Positions 36,567 through 45,704 of a stretch of 64,000 nt of DNA are shown piece after piece (the first letter of the stretch is position 1; each line of letters begins with the position of its first letter). The position numbers were made by a program, and so were the translations under genes. Origin of the DNA: Methylomicrobium agile (GTDB lineage: Bacteria > Pseudomonadota > Gammaproteobacteria > Methylococcales > Methylomonadaceae); the NCBI RefSeq assembly GCF_000733855.1, contig NZ_JPOJ01000001.1, positions 186,001-250,000 on the forward strand. The letters run 5' to 3'. The notes beneath the pieces are model-generated. The model was given only the letters and a program-made list of their open reading frames with translations, was not told where the DNA came from and did not search any database.

Positions 36567-37083
36567 TCACAAGCATTTTGCAAGGGTTAATTCGATCATG
36601 GCAATCCGTACCCCGTTTTCAGCGGTGGCGATGAGGACTTCAAAATTCTTGGCTAAGGATTTGGCCGATATTAACTTCCTGGTATGGGTGGTAGACCTGC
36701 CAGGTTTTAAAAACCTGGCAGGTCTTTGGCCGGGAAGTGATTTGGAGCTAAATCCTAAGCACCGAAACAGTCCAAGCCAGGCAAAAGTCCGCTCCACCAC
36801 CCAACGTTTAGGCAACACGGCAAAGCCATCTTTGATTTTCACGGAAATGCAGCGTCATCTGTAGATGAACATGTAACAGATTACCCAGGGTATCGACCAC
36901 GATATGGCGTTTGCGTCCCTTCACCTTTTTGCCGCCGTCGATGCCGTGTTCCTCGCTGTCATACTGGGTTTTCGCGCTTTGAGAGTCGATAATCCCGTAA
37001 CTGGGGCCGGGTTGACGCTGTTTTTTTCGATGCATCCTGTTCAATTGATCCAGCGCTGCTTCCCAAACACCGCTTTTACTCCA
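36567..37083 (-). pseudogene. degenerate IS5-family transposase remnant
   Basis: Two overlapping frames carry parts of an IS5-type transposase. The first (from about 37083) has WSKSGVWEAAL, GIIDSQSAKT and GGKKVKGRKRHIVVDTLGN. The second (to 36567) has [15 protein letters not shown] and [16 protein letters not shown]. The N-terminal third, the middle catalytic stretch and the terminal repeats are missing. A palindrome at 36693-36725 has entered the second part. It directly abuts the SNF2 helicase fragment. Confidence 0.85.
36693..36725. repeat. AGACCTGCCAGGTTTT palindrome
   Basis: A 33-bp near-perfect palindrome, AGACCTGCCAGGTTTT then AAAACCTGGCAGGTCT, is inserted in frame within the IS5 remnant. 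I remember similar palindromes as dispersed elements in unrelated bacteria. Only one copy was seen in the window. Confidence 0.75.
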
Positions 37084-37270
37084 CTGCAAGCAATACGCCT
37101 TTGGACAACGGCGATTTTAAGGCGAACAAAGCGGCTTCAATCTGATGCGGATTCAGATCAACGCTGGCATCGAATAGGGATTGTGATAGCCGGCCTATCC
37201 CGTTGGGCGCATGCTGCCGTGTAAGCTCATGCGCGAAATATTTCGCATGGAATGCTGTGATCACTTGCAA
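37084..37270 (-). pseudogene. SNF2-type helicase N-terminal fragment
   Basis: About 62 codons read ITAFHAKYFAHELT, then LSQSLFDASVDLNPHQIEAA and LFALKSPLSKGVLLA. This is the start of the SNF2 ATPase domain, which should continue DEVGLGKT (Walker A). Instead it breaks into the IS5 remnant at about 37083 and nothing of the helicase follows. Large helicases of this type are frequent in defence islands beside adenine methyltransferases and Res subunits, so the cluster probably once had a third component. Confidence 0.75.
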
Positions 37271-37948
37271 GAATTAACTATCTCGGAACATTTCATCGCA
37301 ACCCTTTCAGGAAATATGCTTTGAACACGCACAGCGGCAAAACTCGCCGTTTGATAGTGTCTAAATGTTTCAGGAAAATTTTACGATGGCGGAGTAACGA
37401 ATCCCGTAGGCAAAGGCGAAACAATAGGCTGAAAGGCAATGTATTCTAATTGCTTGCCGGTACGGTCTAAAAAACGCTACTCAGCCAGGCTTTCTTTGAT
37501 CCTCCTGACGCGCATCGGTAACCTGACTGTCTCTTTAACCCGCTAGGCGCGAAGATAAACGGTTTTTCCTGCAGCGCCCGGCCTAACGAAAATTTGAAGC
37601 GAACAATAGGCAATTCATATTGAGAAGTCAACTTTTTGCAAACGGCAACAGGGCAATCGCGCCATGTTGAAACTTCCGCCGGACCGAGCGGGATGGGATT
37701 TATCGCCCCGTTCGTCTGTTTGAAAATTCTCCGCAAACACCAAATCATCTTTCCTGTCCATCCCGCTTTAAACGTTACGGACGGGATATAGCCCGTCCGG
37801 CCCGGTCCGGCGTTTGGACCGCTGCGCCACAACGCGAATCTTCGGAAAATAAGACATAGCGCGATTGCCCTGCAAACAGCAACAGTTGCGTTTACCGGCA
37901 ATTCCGATACACTCACTCCATTTACCACTCTTTCCCGAACGTTTGATT
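37271..37948. other. intergenic, no gene supported
   Basis: About 680 bp between the helicase fragment and pepN. A 153-codon minus-strand frame (37467-37928) has no recognisable motif and unusual composition, so I do not call it. The pepN promoter should lie close to 37900. A short repeated GATTGCCCTG word occurs near 37645 and 37863. Confidence 0.4.
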
Positions 37949-40600
37949 ATGCGCGATTCCAATCCCAGAACCGTTTACCTCAAAGACTACACCGTACCGG
38001 AATATCTGATTCATAACGTCGATCTGAGCTTCACGCTGGACGAGAAAAACACCCGCGTCGTATCGAGGCTGACGATGTGCCGGAATCCGGCCAGCCGGTC
38101 GAGCGATACCTCGCTGACTCTGACCGGCGAAAATCTGAAATTGGTCCGGGTGGTGTTGAACGAAGACAGCGAACTGGGCGACAAGGACTATCTGCAAACG
38201 CCGGATTCGCTGATCATCCACGAAGTGCCGCAGCAGCGCAGTTTCGTGCTGACGATCGAAAACACGATCGACCCGAAAGCCAATACCGCGCTCGAAGGCC
38301 TGTATCTGTCCAACGGAATGCTGTGCACGCAGTGCGAGGCGGAAGGGTTCCGCAAAATCACCTATTTTCTGGACCGCCCGGATGTGATGGCCACGTTCAC
38401 GACCACGATCGTCGGCGACAAGGACCGCTTTCCGGTGCTGCTGTCGAACGGCAACAGGGTCGGCGGTGGCGACCTGCCGGACAACCGGCACTGGGTTTCC
38501 TGGAAGGACCCGTTCAAGAAGCCCTGCTACCTGTTCGCGCTGGTCGCGGGCCGGCTCGAATGCGTCGAGGACCGTTTCACGACGATGTCCGGCCGCGACA
38601 TCGCGCTGCAGATCTTCGTCGAGAAACACGACCTGGACAAATGCGATCATGCGATGCAGTCGCTGAAGCATGCGATGGCCTGGGACGAGCAGGTCTATGG
38701 CCGCGAATACGATCTGGACCTGTACATGATCGTCGCGGTCGGCCATTTCAACATGGGCGCGATGGAAAACAAGGGGCTGAACATTTTCAATACCAAGTTC
38801 GTGCTGGCCCGCCCCGATACCGCGACCGACGCGGACTATGAAAATATCGAAGGGGTAATCGGGCATGAATATTTCCATAACTGGACCGGCAACCGGATCA
38901 CCTGCCGCGACTGGTTCCAGCTCAGCCTGAAGGAAGGCTTCACGGTGTTCCGCGACCAGGAATTCACCGGCGACCGCACATCCCGAGCGGTCAAACGCAT
39001 CGAGGACGTGAACATGCTGCGCACCCGTCAGTTCGCCGAAGACGCGGGTCCCCTGGCGCATCCGATCCGGCCCGACGCCTACATCGAGATCAACAACTTT
39101 TACACGCTGACCGTCTATGAAAAAGGCGCCGAAGTCGTGCGGATGCTGCACACGCTGCTCGGCGCGGCAGGCTTCCGGAAAGGCAGCGACCTGTATTTCG
39201 AACGCCACGACGGCCAGGCGGTCACCTGCGACGATTTCGTCAGCGCGATGGAAACCGCGAACGGGGTCGATCTCAGCCAGTTCCGCCGCTGGTATGCGCA
39301 GGCGGGCACGCCGGTGGTCGGCGTCGCGCAGCATTTCGATGCCGCGCAAAAGACGCTTTCGCTGACGCTTTCCCAGCATTGCCCGCCGACGCCGGGGCAA
39401 ACCGCCAAGGAACCGCTGCATATTCCGGTCGTCACCGGACTGATCAACCGAGACGGCTCCCCGGCGCTTTGCCGTCTCGGAGAAAACGAGGCAGCAGCCG
39501 AGCAGGTCGTCCTGGAATTGACCCAGGCGAAGCAGGCCTTCGTATTTTCAGGGCTGGAGGAAGAACCGGTCGTTTCGCTGCTGCGCGGTTTTTCCGCGCC
39601 GGTCAAACCGGCTTTGAACCGGCCGCCCGAGGAACTGGCGTTCCTGCTGAGCCACGACCCGGACACCTTCAACCGCTGGGATGCCGGCCAGCAGTTGGCG
39701 GTGCAGGTGATGTCGGGATTGATCGCCGATTATCGGAACGGCGCGAAATTGGCCGTTAATCCGCTGTTGATCGACGCCTACCGCAAAGTGCTGGAACAAT
39801 CGTGGGACGATTTGTCCTATTTTTCGCTGCTGATGACGCTGCCTTCGGAGCTGTACCTGACCGAGCAGATGCGCGTGGTCGACGTCGAGGCGATTCATCA
39901 TGCCCGGGAGGCGGTCGCCAGGGCGCTGGCGGAACAGCTGCGCGAACCGCTCGAAACGCTCTATCTGCGCTACCACCGCGACGAGTCCGGCCGCTTCGAT
40001 GCCGGCGCGATCGGCCGCCGCCGCATCAAGAATACCTGCCTCAGCTATCTCGCGCAGCTCGACGCGGACTGGGCTCGGCACTGGTCACTGCAGCAGTTCA
40101 ACACCGCCAAGAACATGACCGACCAGCTCGCCGCACTGACCGTGATCGTGAATCATCCGCATCCGGCCCGGCAGCAATGCCTGGACGGCTTTTACCGTCA
40201 ATGGCGGCACGAAGCGCTGGTCATCGACAAATGGTTTGCGGCCCAGGCGATGAGCCCGATGCCGGGCACTTACGAAAGGGTGCTCGGCCTGCTCGGCCAT
40301 CCGGCCTTCGACATCAGGAATCCGAATCGGGTCCGCTCATTGATCGGAGCGTTTTCGCAGTCGAATCCGCTGCATTTCCATGCCGCCGACGGCCAGGGTT
40401 ACCGCTTTCTGGCCGACCGGATTATCGAATTGAACGGCTTGAATCCGCAAGTCGCCTCAAGGATGGTCGGCGCCCTGACTTCATGGCGGCGCTATGACGA
40501 AAACCGCCAGAACCGGATGAAAGCGGAGCTGGAACGAATCGTCTCGACTGAGGTGATTTCGAAAGATGTTTATGAATTGGCGGCAAAGAGTCTGGCCTGA
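37949..40600 (+). CDS. pepN: aminopeptidase N
   Basis: An 883-residue M1 zinc metallopeptidase (E. coli PepN is 870). The exopeptidase motif GAMEN is at HFNMGAMENKGLN, and the zinc site HEYFHNWTGNRITCRDWFQL with the distal Glu in LKEGFTVFRDQEF is complete. It removes N-terminal residues from peptides in the cytoplasm. I start at ATG 37949 (MRDSNPRTVYLKDY), since the preceding residues do not match the family. It is monocistronic, with a terminator at 40627-40651. Confidence 0.95.
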   Translation: MRDSNPRTVYLKDYTVPEYLIHNVDLSFTLDEKNTRVVSRLTMCRNPASRSSDTSLTLTGENLKLVRVVLNEDSELGDKDYLQTPDSLIIHEVPQQRSFVLTIENTIDPKANTALEGLYLSNGMLCTQCEAEGFRKITYFLDRPDVMATFTTTIVGDKDRFPVLLSNGNRVGGGDLPDNRHWVSWKDPFKKPCYLFALVAGRLECVEDRFTTMSGRDIALQIFVEKHDLDKCDHAMQSLKHAMAWDEQVYGREYDLDLYMIVAVGHFNMGAMENKGLNIFNTKFVLARPDTATDADYENIEGVIGHEYFHNWTGNRITCRDWFQLSLKEGFTVFRDQEFTGDRTSRAVKRIEDVNMLRTRQFAEDAGPLAHPIRPDAYIEINNFYTLTVYEKGAEVVRMLHTLLGAAGFRKGSDLYFERHDGQAVTCDDFVSAMETANGVDLSQFRRWYAQAGTPVVGVAQHFDAAQKTLSLTLSQHCPPTPGQTAKEPLHIPVVTGLINRDGSPALCRLGENEAAAEQVVLELTQAKQAFVFSGLEEEPVVSLLRGFSAPVKPALNRPPEELAFLLSHDPDTFNRWDAGQQLAVQVMSGLIADYRNGAKLAVNPLLIDAYRKVLEQSWDDLSYFSLLMTLPSELYLTEQMRVVDVEAIHHAREAVARALAEQLREPLETLYLRYHRDESGRFDAGAIGRRRIKNTCLSYLAQLDADWARHWSLQQFNTAKNMTDQLAALTVIVNHPHPARQQCLDGFYRQWRHEALVIDKWFAAQAMSPMPGTYERVLGLLGHPAFDIRNPNRVRSLIGAFSQSNPLHFHAADGQGYRFLADRIIELNGLNPQVASRMVGALTSWRRYDENRQNRMKAELERIVSTEVISKDVYELAAKSLA

Positions 40601-40626
40601 CCGCCCTCCTCCCGAAACCGGTCAAG

Positions 40627-40651
40627 AAAAGGCGGGAGCTCCCCGCCTTTT
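40627..40651 (+). terminator. pepN terminator
   Basis: Stem AAAAGGCGGG (40627-40636) pairs with CCCGCCTTTT (40642-40651) around a 5-base loop, 27 bp after the pepN stop, and ends in a short T tract. Confidence 0.8.
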
Positions 40652-41235
40652 CTATCGCGCCAGCCATATCCTGCATCCACGGCGGGAGATACGCGTTTTT
40701 CGATAAGAAACCCCGCAGTTATCCTTTGAAAATCAATTACCTCACTCCGGACGATAGATATTCAAGCTATCCATTGAGTACCCTTTTATTACCCTTTTTG
40801 AGTCGTTTACAAGATTCTGCCAGCCCAATAAACTAACCCCGCTGGCGAAAATTAAAGGAAAATTCTGCGTTGATGACTTCGAGCAAGCAAGCTCATATAC
40901 CAATAAGGAAGAAGTTCGGAAAACGTAACGCGACGGAGCGATATATCCCTCCCCCCGGCGCCGCAAGACCGATTATTCTGACCGAGACGGATCTCAGGCA
41001 AAAAAGCAGTCCAGAATATAGGATCATCTGACAGGGTGACCAAGTCATGGTGGAAACCCTCAGCGCACGGCGGTATCCGAAAAAAGGGGTAGATCGCGGC
41101 GGACATAGGACTACAGGCTGCCAATAACGCGACCGCCAGCTTATTTTTTTGCGGCTGAAACCGGACGGACCTGGTTTCGGCTTTCGCACAAAATGCTGAT
41201 GCTCCCGAAAATCAACGTAACTAAGGAAGTTTTCG
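40652..41235. other. intergenic, no gene supported
   Basis: About 580 bp before the HicB-like gene. Several frames of 70-125 codons exist on the minus strand (for example 40893-41267), but none has a family motif or a convincing ribosome site. It may be decayed sequence. AAGGAAG at 41222-41228 is the likely ribosome site of the next gene. Confidence 0.4.
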
Positions 41236-41448
41236 ATGAAATATGTAGCCATCATAGAACCCACCAATAAAGGCTTTTCAGCTTATAGCCCGGATATCCC
41301 CGGATACATCGCAAAAGGCGTCACGGAAGAAAGCGCCAAAGACGCTCTGAAAGAAGCCATCTCCTACCATATCGAGAAACTGAGGGAAGTAGGCCTCGAT
41401 ATTCCCAGAAGCTATTGCAGGGCGGAAACCATTGATATTGCCACCTGA
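41236..41448 (+). CDS. orphan HicB-like protein (UPF0150 type)
   Basis: A 70-residue protein, MKYVAIIEPTNKGFSAYSPD followed by IPGYIAKGVTEESAKDALKEAI, matching the short HicB/UPF0150 fold. It lacks the C-terminal DNA-binding tail seen in the hicB at 9505. AAGGAAG lies 7 bp upstream. No hicA-like gene is visible on either side, so it is either an orphan antitoxin or has another role. Confidence 0.75.
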   Translation: MKYVAIIEPTNKGFSAYSPDIPGYIAKGVTEESAKDALKEAISYHIEKLREVGLDIPRSYCRAETIDIAT

Positions 41449-41698
41449 CCCTTTTTGCCGGCCACGACAAACTCCCCGGCAACTTTCCGGAAATCGGCAA
41501 GGAAGAGGCGTAGCGATTCGCACTGCGGCATAGAGTCAAACGGTGGCTGACGCTTAAAGCCATTGCCGCCCTGGTTCGAAAGTTCGTCTCACAAGGCAAG
41601 CAAACGATGAAAGGAGTTACAGGGGCGTGCCGCTGACTTACCGATGCGAATTGTTTTTTACTCTCCCCAGAGCGATCCGCAACGGTATTCAGTCACTC

Positions 41699-42673
41699 CT
41701 ACAGGCAATTGGCCAGTAAGATGGCACGTTTCGGGGCCGGCAAACCTTCTACCGTCAATTCGGGCGCGTTCGGATCGAGAAAGTCCGGCAGCGAGTGAAA
41801 CGGCATCCATTCGGTGCTGCGCTGTTCTTCAACGCCGGTAGGCGTCACGTCAACCGTGCGGATATTGCCGAAGCGGCAGCGCCTGAGCCAACTCTCCAGC
41901 GTCGCAAGGCTGGGGATGAACCAGACGTTGCGCATGTTCGCATAACGGTCTTCCGGCATCAGCGTCTCTCCCAGCCGGCCGTCGATAATCAACGTTTCGA
42001 GCACCAGCTCGCCTCCGGGCCTCAAGCAATCCCGCAGTTCGAGCAAATGATCGATCGGTGACCGCCGATGATACAGCACACCCATCGAAAATACCGTATC
42101 GAAGGCTTTCAGCCCCGCCGGCAACGCTTCGAGCCCGAAAGGCAGCACATCCACCGGCGCAGGCCCGTAGAGCGATTTGACCAGCCGGAACTGGATCACA
42201 TTCAGCAGCAGAGGATCGATTCCGACGACCGCTTTTGCGCCTGCCCCGAGCATCCGCCAGCAGTGATAGCCGCTGCCGCAGCCGACATCCAGCACCAGCC
42301 GGTGCGCGAGGGGGGCAATATGGTCCTTGAGCCGGTTCCATTTCCAGTCCGACCGCCATTCGGTATCGATCCGGATGCCGTAAAGCTCGTAAGGCCCTTT
42401 GCGCCAGGGGATCAGTTCGCGCAGTATTCCCAACAGTAGCTCCCTATCCGTTTCGGCGATATCTTCGGCGCAGCCGATCCGCACGGTATCTTCGGTCAGG
42501 CAGCGCTGCGAAGGCGGCAACACGGGCAAACGGTCCAGCAGCGCCAGCCAATGCGGCAGTGAGCCGTGCCGGGCAGGATCCAACGCGGCAGCGATTTGCG
42601 CAGGCAGGCTGTCCGCCCACTCCCCCGCCCCGGCTTCCCTGAGCGCGGCGTATAAATCCTGATGGCCGTTCAT
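41699..42673 (-). CDS. cmoB: tRNA carboxymethyluridine transferase CmoB
   Basis: A 324-residue enzyme that transfers the carboxymethyl group of carboxy-SAM to 5-hydroxyuridine-34 of tRNAs, giving cmo5U. SAM-fold motif: VLDVGCGSGYHCWRMLGAG. Other blocks: WRSDWKWNRL, MGVLYHRRSPIDHL and RYANMRNVWFIPS. The start ATG 42673 overlaps the cmoA stop (ATGA); the longer frame upstream is only a read-through into cmoA. The length matches E. coli CmoB. Confidence 0.95.
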   Translation of the reverse strand: MNGHQDLYAALREAGAGEWADSLPAQIAAALDPARHGSLPHWLALLDRLPVLPPSQRCLTEDTVRIGCAEDIAETDRELLLGILRELIPWRKGPYELYGIRIDTEWRSDWKWNRLKDHIAPLAHRLVLDVGCGSGYHCWRMLGAGAKAVVGIDPLLLNVIQFRLVKSLYGPAPVDVLPFGLEALPAGLKAFDTVFSMGVLYHRRSPIDHLLELRDCLRPGGELVLETLIIDGRLGETLMPEDRYANMRNVWFIPSLATLESWLRRCRFGNIRTVDVTPTGVEEQRSTEWMPFHSLPDFLDPNAPELTVEGLPAPKRAILLANCL

Positions 42674-43401
42674 TTCAAAGCGAGGATCGAAGCGAAATTG
42701 AAATATTGGAACCAGACTTCCGCGCTGGCGAATCCGGCTTCGAGCAGACGGCTTTGATGCGTCTTGAACGTCTCCGGAATCAGCACGTTCTCCAGCGCGC
42801 TGCGTTTCTGGCTGATCTCGAGTTCGCTGTAACCCTGCGCCCGTTTGAAAGCATGATGCATTTCGGTCTGGAGCTCCTGCTGCCGTGGATCGTCGAAGCA
42901 CAGTTTTTCGGAAAGAATCAACAATCCGCCCGGCAGAAGTCCCTCCTGGATTTTTCGAAGGAAAGGCCGGCGGTCTTCGGGCGGAATGAATTGCAGCGTA
43001 AAATTCAGCACCACGACCGACGCGTTTTCGATCGCGATGTCGCGAATGTCCGCGCAGCGGATTTCGACATTCGCATGGGGCACCTCTTTTTGTAGGCGTT
43101 CGCGAAAACGCGAAACCATCGCTGCCGAATTATCGACCGCCACGATCCGGCAATGAGGCGCTTCGATCTGTTGCAGCATGCTGAAAGTCGCGGCCCCCAG
43201 CGAACAGCCCAGATCGTAACAAACGCTGTCCGGGCGGGCGAAACGGCCGGCCAGCAGCCCGATCGCCGCGATGATCGCCTGATAGCCCGGCACGGAGCGC
43301 CCTATCATGTCGAGGAAAACCTCGGCGACTTTGTCGTCGAATTTAAACGCTTCGATCGCCCCTATAGGACGGGCATAAATAGAATCTTTGGACTGAGTCA
43401 C
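42670..43401 (-). CDS. cmoA: carboxy-S-adenosyl-L-methionine synthase CmoA
   Basis: A 243-residue methyltransferase-fold enzyme that makes carboxy-SAM from SAM and prephenate. Motifs: RSVPGYQAIIAAIGLLA, YDLGCSLGAAT and IVAVDNSAAMVSR, then LNFTLQFIPPEDR. It begins MTQSKDSIYARPIGAIEAF. It is the upstream gene of the cmoA-cmoB operon; TrhO at 50.8 kb supplies the ho5U precursor, so the whole wobble-uridine route is in this window. Confidence 0.95.
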   Translation of the reverse strand: MTQSKDSIYARPIGAIEAFKFDDKVAEVFLDMIGRSVPGYQAIIAAIGLLAGRFARPDSVCYDLGCSLGAATFSMLQQIEAPHCRIVAVDNSAAMVSRFRERLQKEVPHANVEIRCADIRDIAIENASVVVLNFTLQFIPPEDRRPFLRKIQEGLLPGGLLILSEKLCFDDPRQQELQTEMHHAFKRAQGYSELEISQKRSALENVLIPETFKTHQSRLLEAGFASAEVWFQYFNFASILALK

Positions 43402-43473
43402 TGGAAAAAAGAGTCAATGCGGGCCGCCGATAGAGGCAATGTCTTCGGCAGCAAGGGATCGACCGATCCGGAA

Positions 43474-44118
43474 TCACATCAATGTCGTGTCGAGATGGCC
43501 GAATTTGACGGCAAGACGGGTCAACTCCACGTCGTTTTTGATCTTGAGCTTTTCATAAACCCGGTAGCGGTAGGTATTTACCGTCTTGCTGCTGATCGAC
43601 AGCATTTCGGCCATTTCCTGTATCGTTTTGCCCTGCAGGATCAGCGTCACGATTTCGGCCTCTCGCTGGGACAATTTGCCGAACGGCGACTGGTGGTTGT
43701 CGAGCAGATTTTGAAAAGCCAGATTATTCGCCACATCGCTGCACAGATAGCGCTTGCCCTCGATCGCCTTACGGATTGCGCAGATCATCTCTTCCGCCGA
43801 AGAAGATTTGGAAATGAAGCCCAATACGCCCAGCTTCAATAACTGTTGCGGGATCGGGCCGTCGTTATATGCCGACAGGCCGATGATTTTGATGGCCGGA
43901 TTCTGCCGCAGAATGCGCCGGCTCGCTTCCACGCCGCCGATGCCCGGCATGCTGACGTCCATCAGTATCACGTCGGGAGCCATTTCGCCTACCATGGCCA
44001 CAGCCTGCTCGCCGGAGTCGGCAACCGCCACGACTTGAATTTCATTATCCGAATTCAGCAGTGCCTGAATGCCTGTTCTTACCAATTGATGATCATCAAC
44101 GAGGAGCACACTAATCAT
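43474..44118 (-). CDS. uvrY: response regulator of the UvrY/GacA type
   Basis: A 214-residue NarL-family regulator. The receiver domain has VLLVDDHQLVRTGI, the phospho-acceptor Asp in DVILMDVSMPG and the Lys in GFISKSSSAEEM. The LuxR-type HTH has LSQREAEIVTLILQGKTIQE and VNTYRYRVYEKL. It resembles UvrY/GacA, which activates CsrA-antagonist small RNAs together with BarA/GacS. The sensor is not nearby, which is usual. I prefer ATG 44118 over TTG 44124. Confidence 0.87.
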   Translation of the reverse strand: MISVLLVDDHQLVRTGIQALLNSDNEIQVVAVADSGEQAVAMVGEMAPDVILMDVSMPGIGGVEASRRILRQNPAIKIIGLSAYNDGPIPQQLLKLGVLGFISKSSSAEEMICAIRKAIEGKRYLCSDVANNLAFQNLLDNHQSPFGKLSQREAEIVTLILQGKTIQEMAEMLSISSKTVNTYRYRVYEKLKIKNDVELTRLAVKFGHLDTTLM

Positions 44119-44427
44119 AATCAATTATTTTTAATCTTATAATCAGTCAATCAGCATTGTCGTGGACCGGTAAAGCCGGCAATACATTCCATGAGGCCGC
44201 CATTATAACGGCTACGGCCATGTTTGTCTGTATCTTAAGGAATGGCTAAATAACCCTAAGACAATCAAAATGATTTTACCGGCGGCACAGCGGCCGATTT
44301 TTACAGTGCTTGTATATCGAAGCCCGCTCATTCATCATAGCCTTCATTGAGGTAGATTTTCGAGTCGGAATACCCCATCCCTCTCGAACTTTTCATTTAA
44401 CCGTGTTACTAAACTAAAAAGGAGAAA
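44119..44427. other. divergent intergenic region
   Basis: A 309-bp region between the divergently transcribed uvrY and cupin genes, expected to hold both promoters. It is AT-richer than its surroundings. I see no repeat, palindromic operator or RNA structure that I could defend. Confidence 0.4.
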
Positions 44428-44820
44428 ATGATGACAACCGAAATCGCATCCAGAATAGCGGCGTCCCTGATTCCGGCCTTTTTGCTGATCGGAGCGGGCG
44501 GGCCGGCGTTGGCGAAAGAAAATGCGGATATCCAGAGAACGGTTTTATTGCAGCAACAGGTGACATTGCCCAGCCCCAACGTGAACGGGAGAGTGATTCG
44601 GGTCAATTTTCCGGTAGGGTTCAAAACGCCGCGCCACACGCACGAGGGACAGGGACCGCGATACGTGGTCAAAGGCACGCTGCAAGTAGTGGAAGGCGAC
44701 AAAACAGGCATTTATTCGGCCGGTGAAGTCTTCTGGGAAACCGGCCAATCGATGACCGTGGAAAACATCGGCGGCGAACCGGCCGAATTGATCATTTTCG
44801 AAATGGGAAAAGGTCATTGA
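44428..44820 (+). CDS. secreted cupin-domain protein
   Basis: A 130-residue protein with a signal peptide (SLIPAFLLIGAGGPALAKE). One small beta-barrel cupin follows: motif 1 is GFKTPRHTHEGQGPRYVVKG with two His and a Glu/Gln, motif 2 is GEVFWETGQSMTVENIGGEP. It probably binds a metal in the periplasm. GGAG at 44421 favours the second ATG (44431) by spacing. The following TraB/GumN gene starts 1 bp after its stop, so the two form an operon. Confidence 0.8.
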   Translation: MMTTEIASRIAASLIPAFLLIGAGGPALAKENADIQRTVLLQQQVTLPSPNVNGRVIRVNFPVGFKTPRHTHEGQGPRYVVKGTLQVVEGDKTGIYSAGEVFWETGQSMTVENIGGEPAELIIFEMGKGH

Positions 44821-44821
44821 G

Positions 44822-45697
44822 ATGGGCCGCCGGCTGAGCCTGCTGCTGTTATTGTTGTATTGGGCCCAGGCTTCGGCAAAGCCGCCGACGCCCCTGCTCT
44901 GGGAGGTCAGCGACGAAGACAATAGCATTTATTTGCTCGGCTCGTTCCACATGCTGAAGGCGGAAGATTATCCGCTGGCCGATCCGGTCAATAAAGCATT
45001 CGACGAAGCCGGCAAGGTCTACTTCGAAGTGTCCCCGGACGAACTAAACGACGTTGCACGGGTTCAATCGCTGATGAAGACCGGCATGATCGCCGGGGAC
45101 GGAACGCTCGAACAGAGCCTGCATCCTGAAACCTGGCAACGGCTGCAAAGCTACTGCGAAGCGAACGGTTTGCCGCTCGACACGTTCCGGACGATGAAGC
45201 CCTGGCTGGCCGCCTTGACGATAGCAAGCCTGGAAACCGTGAAAGCCGGCTATCTGCCCGATCTTGGATTGGACAGGCATTACATGGAAATGGCCGCGAT
45301 CGCCCACAAGGAAACGGCCGGACTGGAAAGCCTGAGCCAGCAATTCAGTGTTTTCGATCGTATGGAAGCCAAGGAACAGGAATTGTTCTTGAACCAGACG
45401 CTAAAAGATATGCGGGACCCGCGGCAATTGCACGAACTGCATCGGCACTGGCGCAACGGGGATGCGGACGGCCTGCTGCAGTTGCTGCGCCAGGATACGG
45501 TGAATGAAATCCCCGAATTTTACCGCCGCCTGAACAGCGAAAGAAACCGCGCCTGGCTGCCGCAAATTGCCGCCTTCCTGAAGGAGAACCGGGAAGGCAG
45601 CGCTTTGGTCGTGGTCGGCAGCCTGCATTTACTGGGCGCCGAGGGGCTGATCGAATTGTTGAGGCGGCAGGGATTCCGCACGGTCCAGGTGCAGTAA
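44822..45697 (+). CDS. TraB/GumN family protein
   Basis: A 291-residue exported protein: a hydrophobic leader, then LLWEVSDEDNSIYLLGSFHM (conserved GxxH/GSFH motif), YFEVSPDEL, and a C-terminal SALVVVGSLHLLGAEGLIEL holding the second conserved GxxH. The family is related to the Tiki metalloproteases, so a metal-dependent peptidase role is possible but unproven. It has an operonic link to the cupin gene. Confidence 0.88.
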   Translation: MGRRLSLLLLLLYWAQASAKPPTPLLWEVSDEDNSIYLLGSFHMLKAEDYPLADPVNKAFDEAGKVYFEVSPDELNDVARVQSLMKTGMIAGDGTLEQSLHPETWQRLQSYCEANGLPLDTFRTMKPWLAALTIASLETVKAGYLPDLGLDRHYMEMAAIAHKETAGLESLSQQFSVFDRMEAKEQELFLNQTLKDMRDPRQLHELHRHWRNGDADGLLQLLRQDTVNEIPEFYRRLNSERNRAWLPQIAAFLKENREGSALVVVGSLHLLGAEGLIELLRRQGFRTVQVQ

Positions 45698-45704
45698 AAG
45701 AGGA

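Noticed and set aside
37467-37928. 153-codon minus-strand frame upstream of pepN
   Set aside because: No family motif, biased composition (many Arg/Ser/Gly typical of a shadow frame) and no ribosome site. It overlaps the expected pepN promoter.
40742-41267. Two overlapping minus-strand frames (74 and 124 codons) after pepN
   Set aside because: Neither has a recognisable domain or start site, and the second overlaps the beginning of the HicB-like gene.
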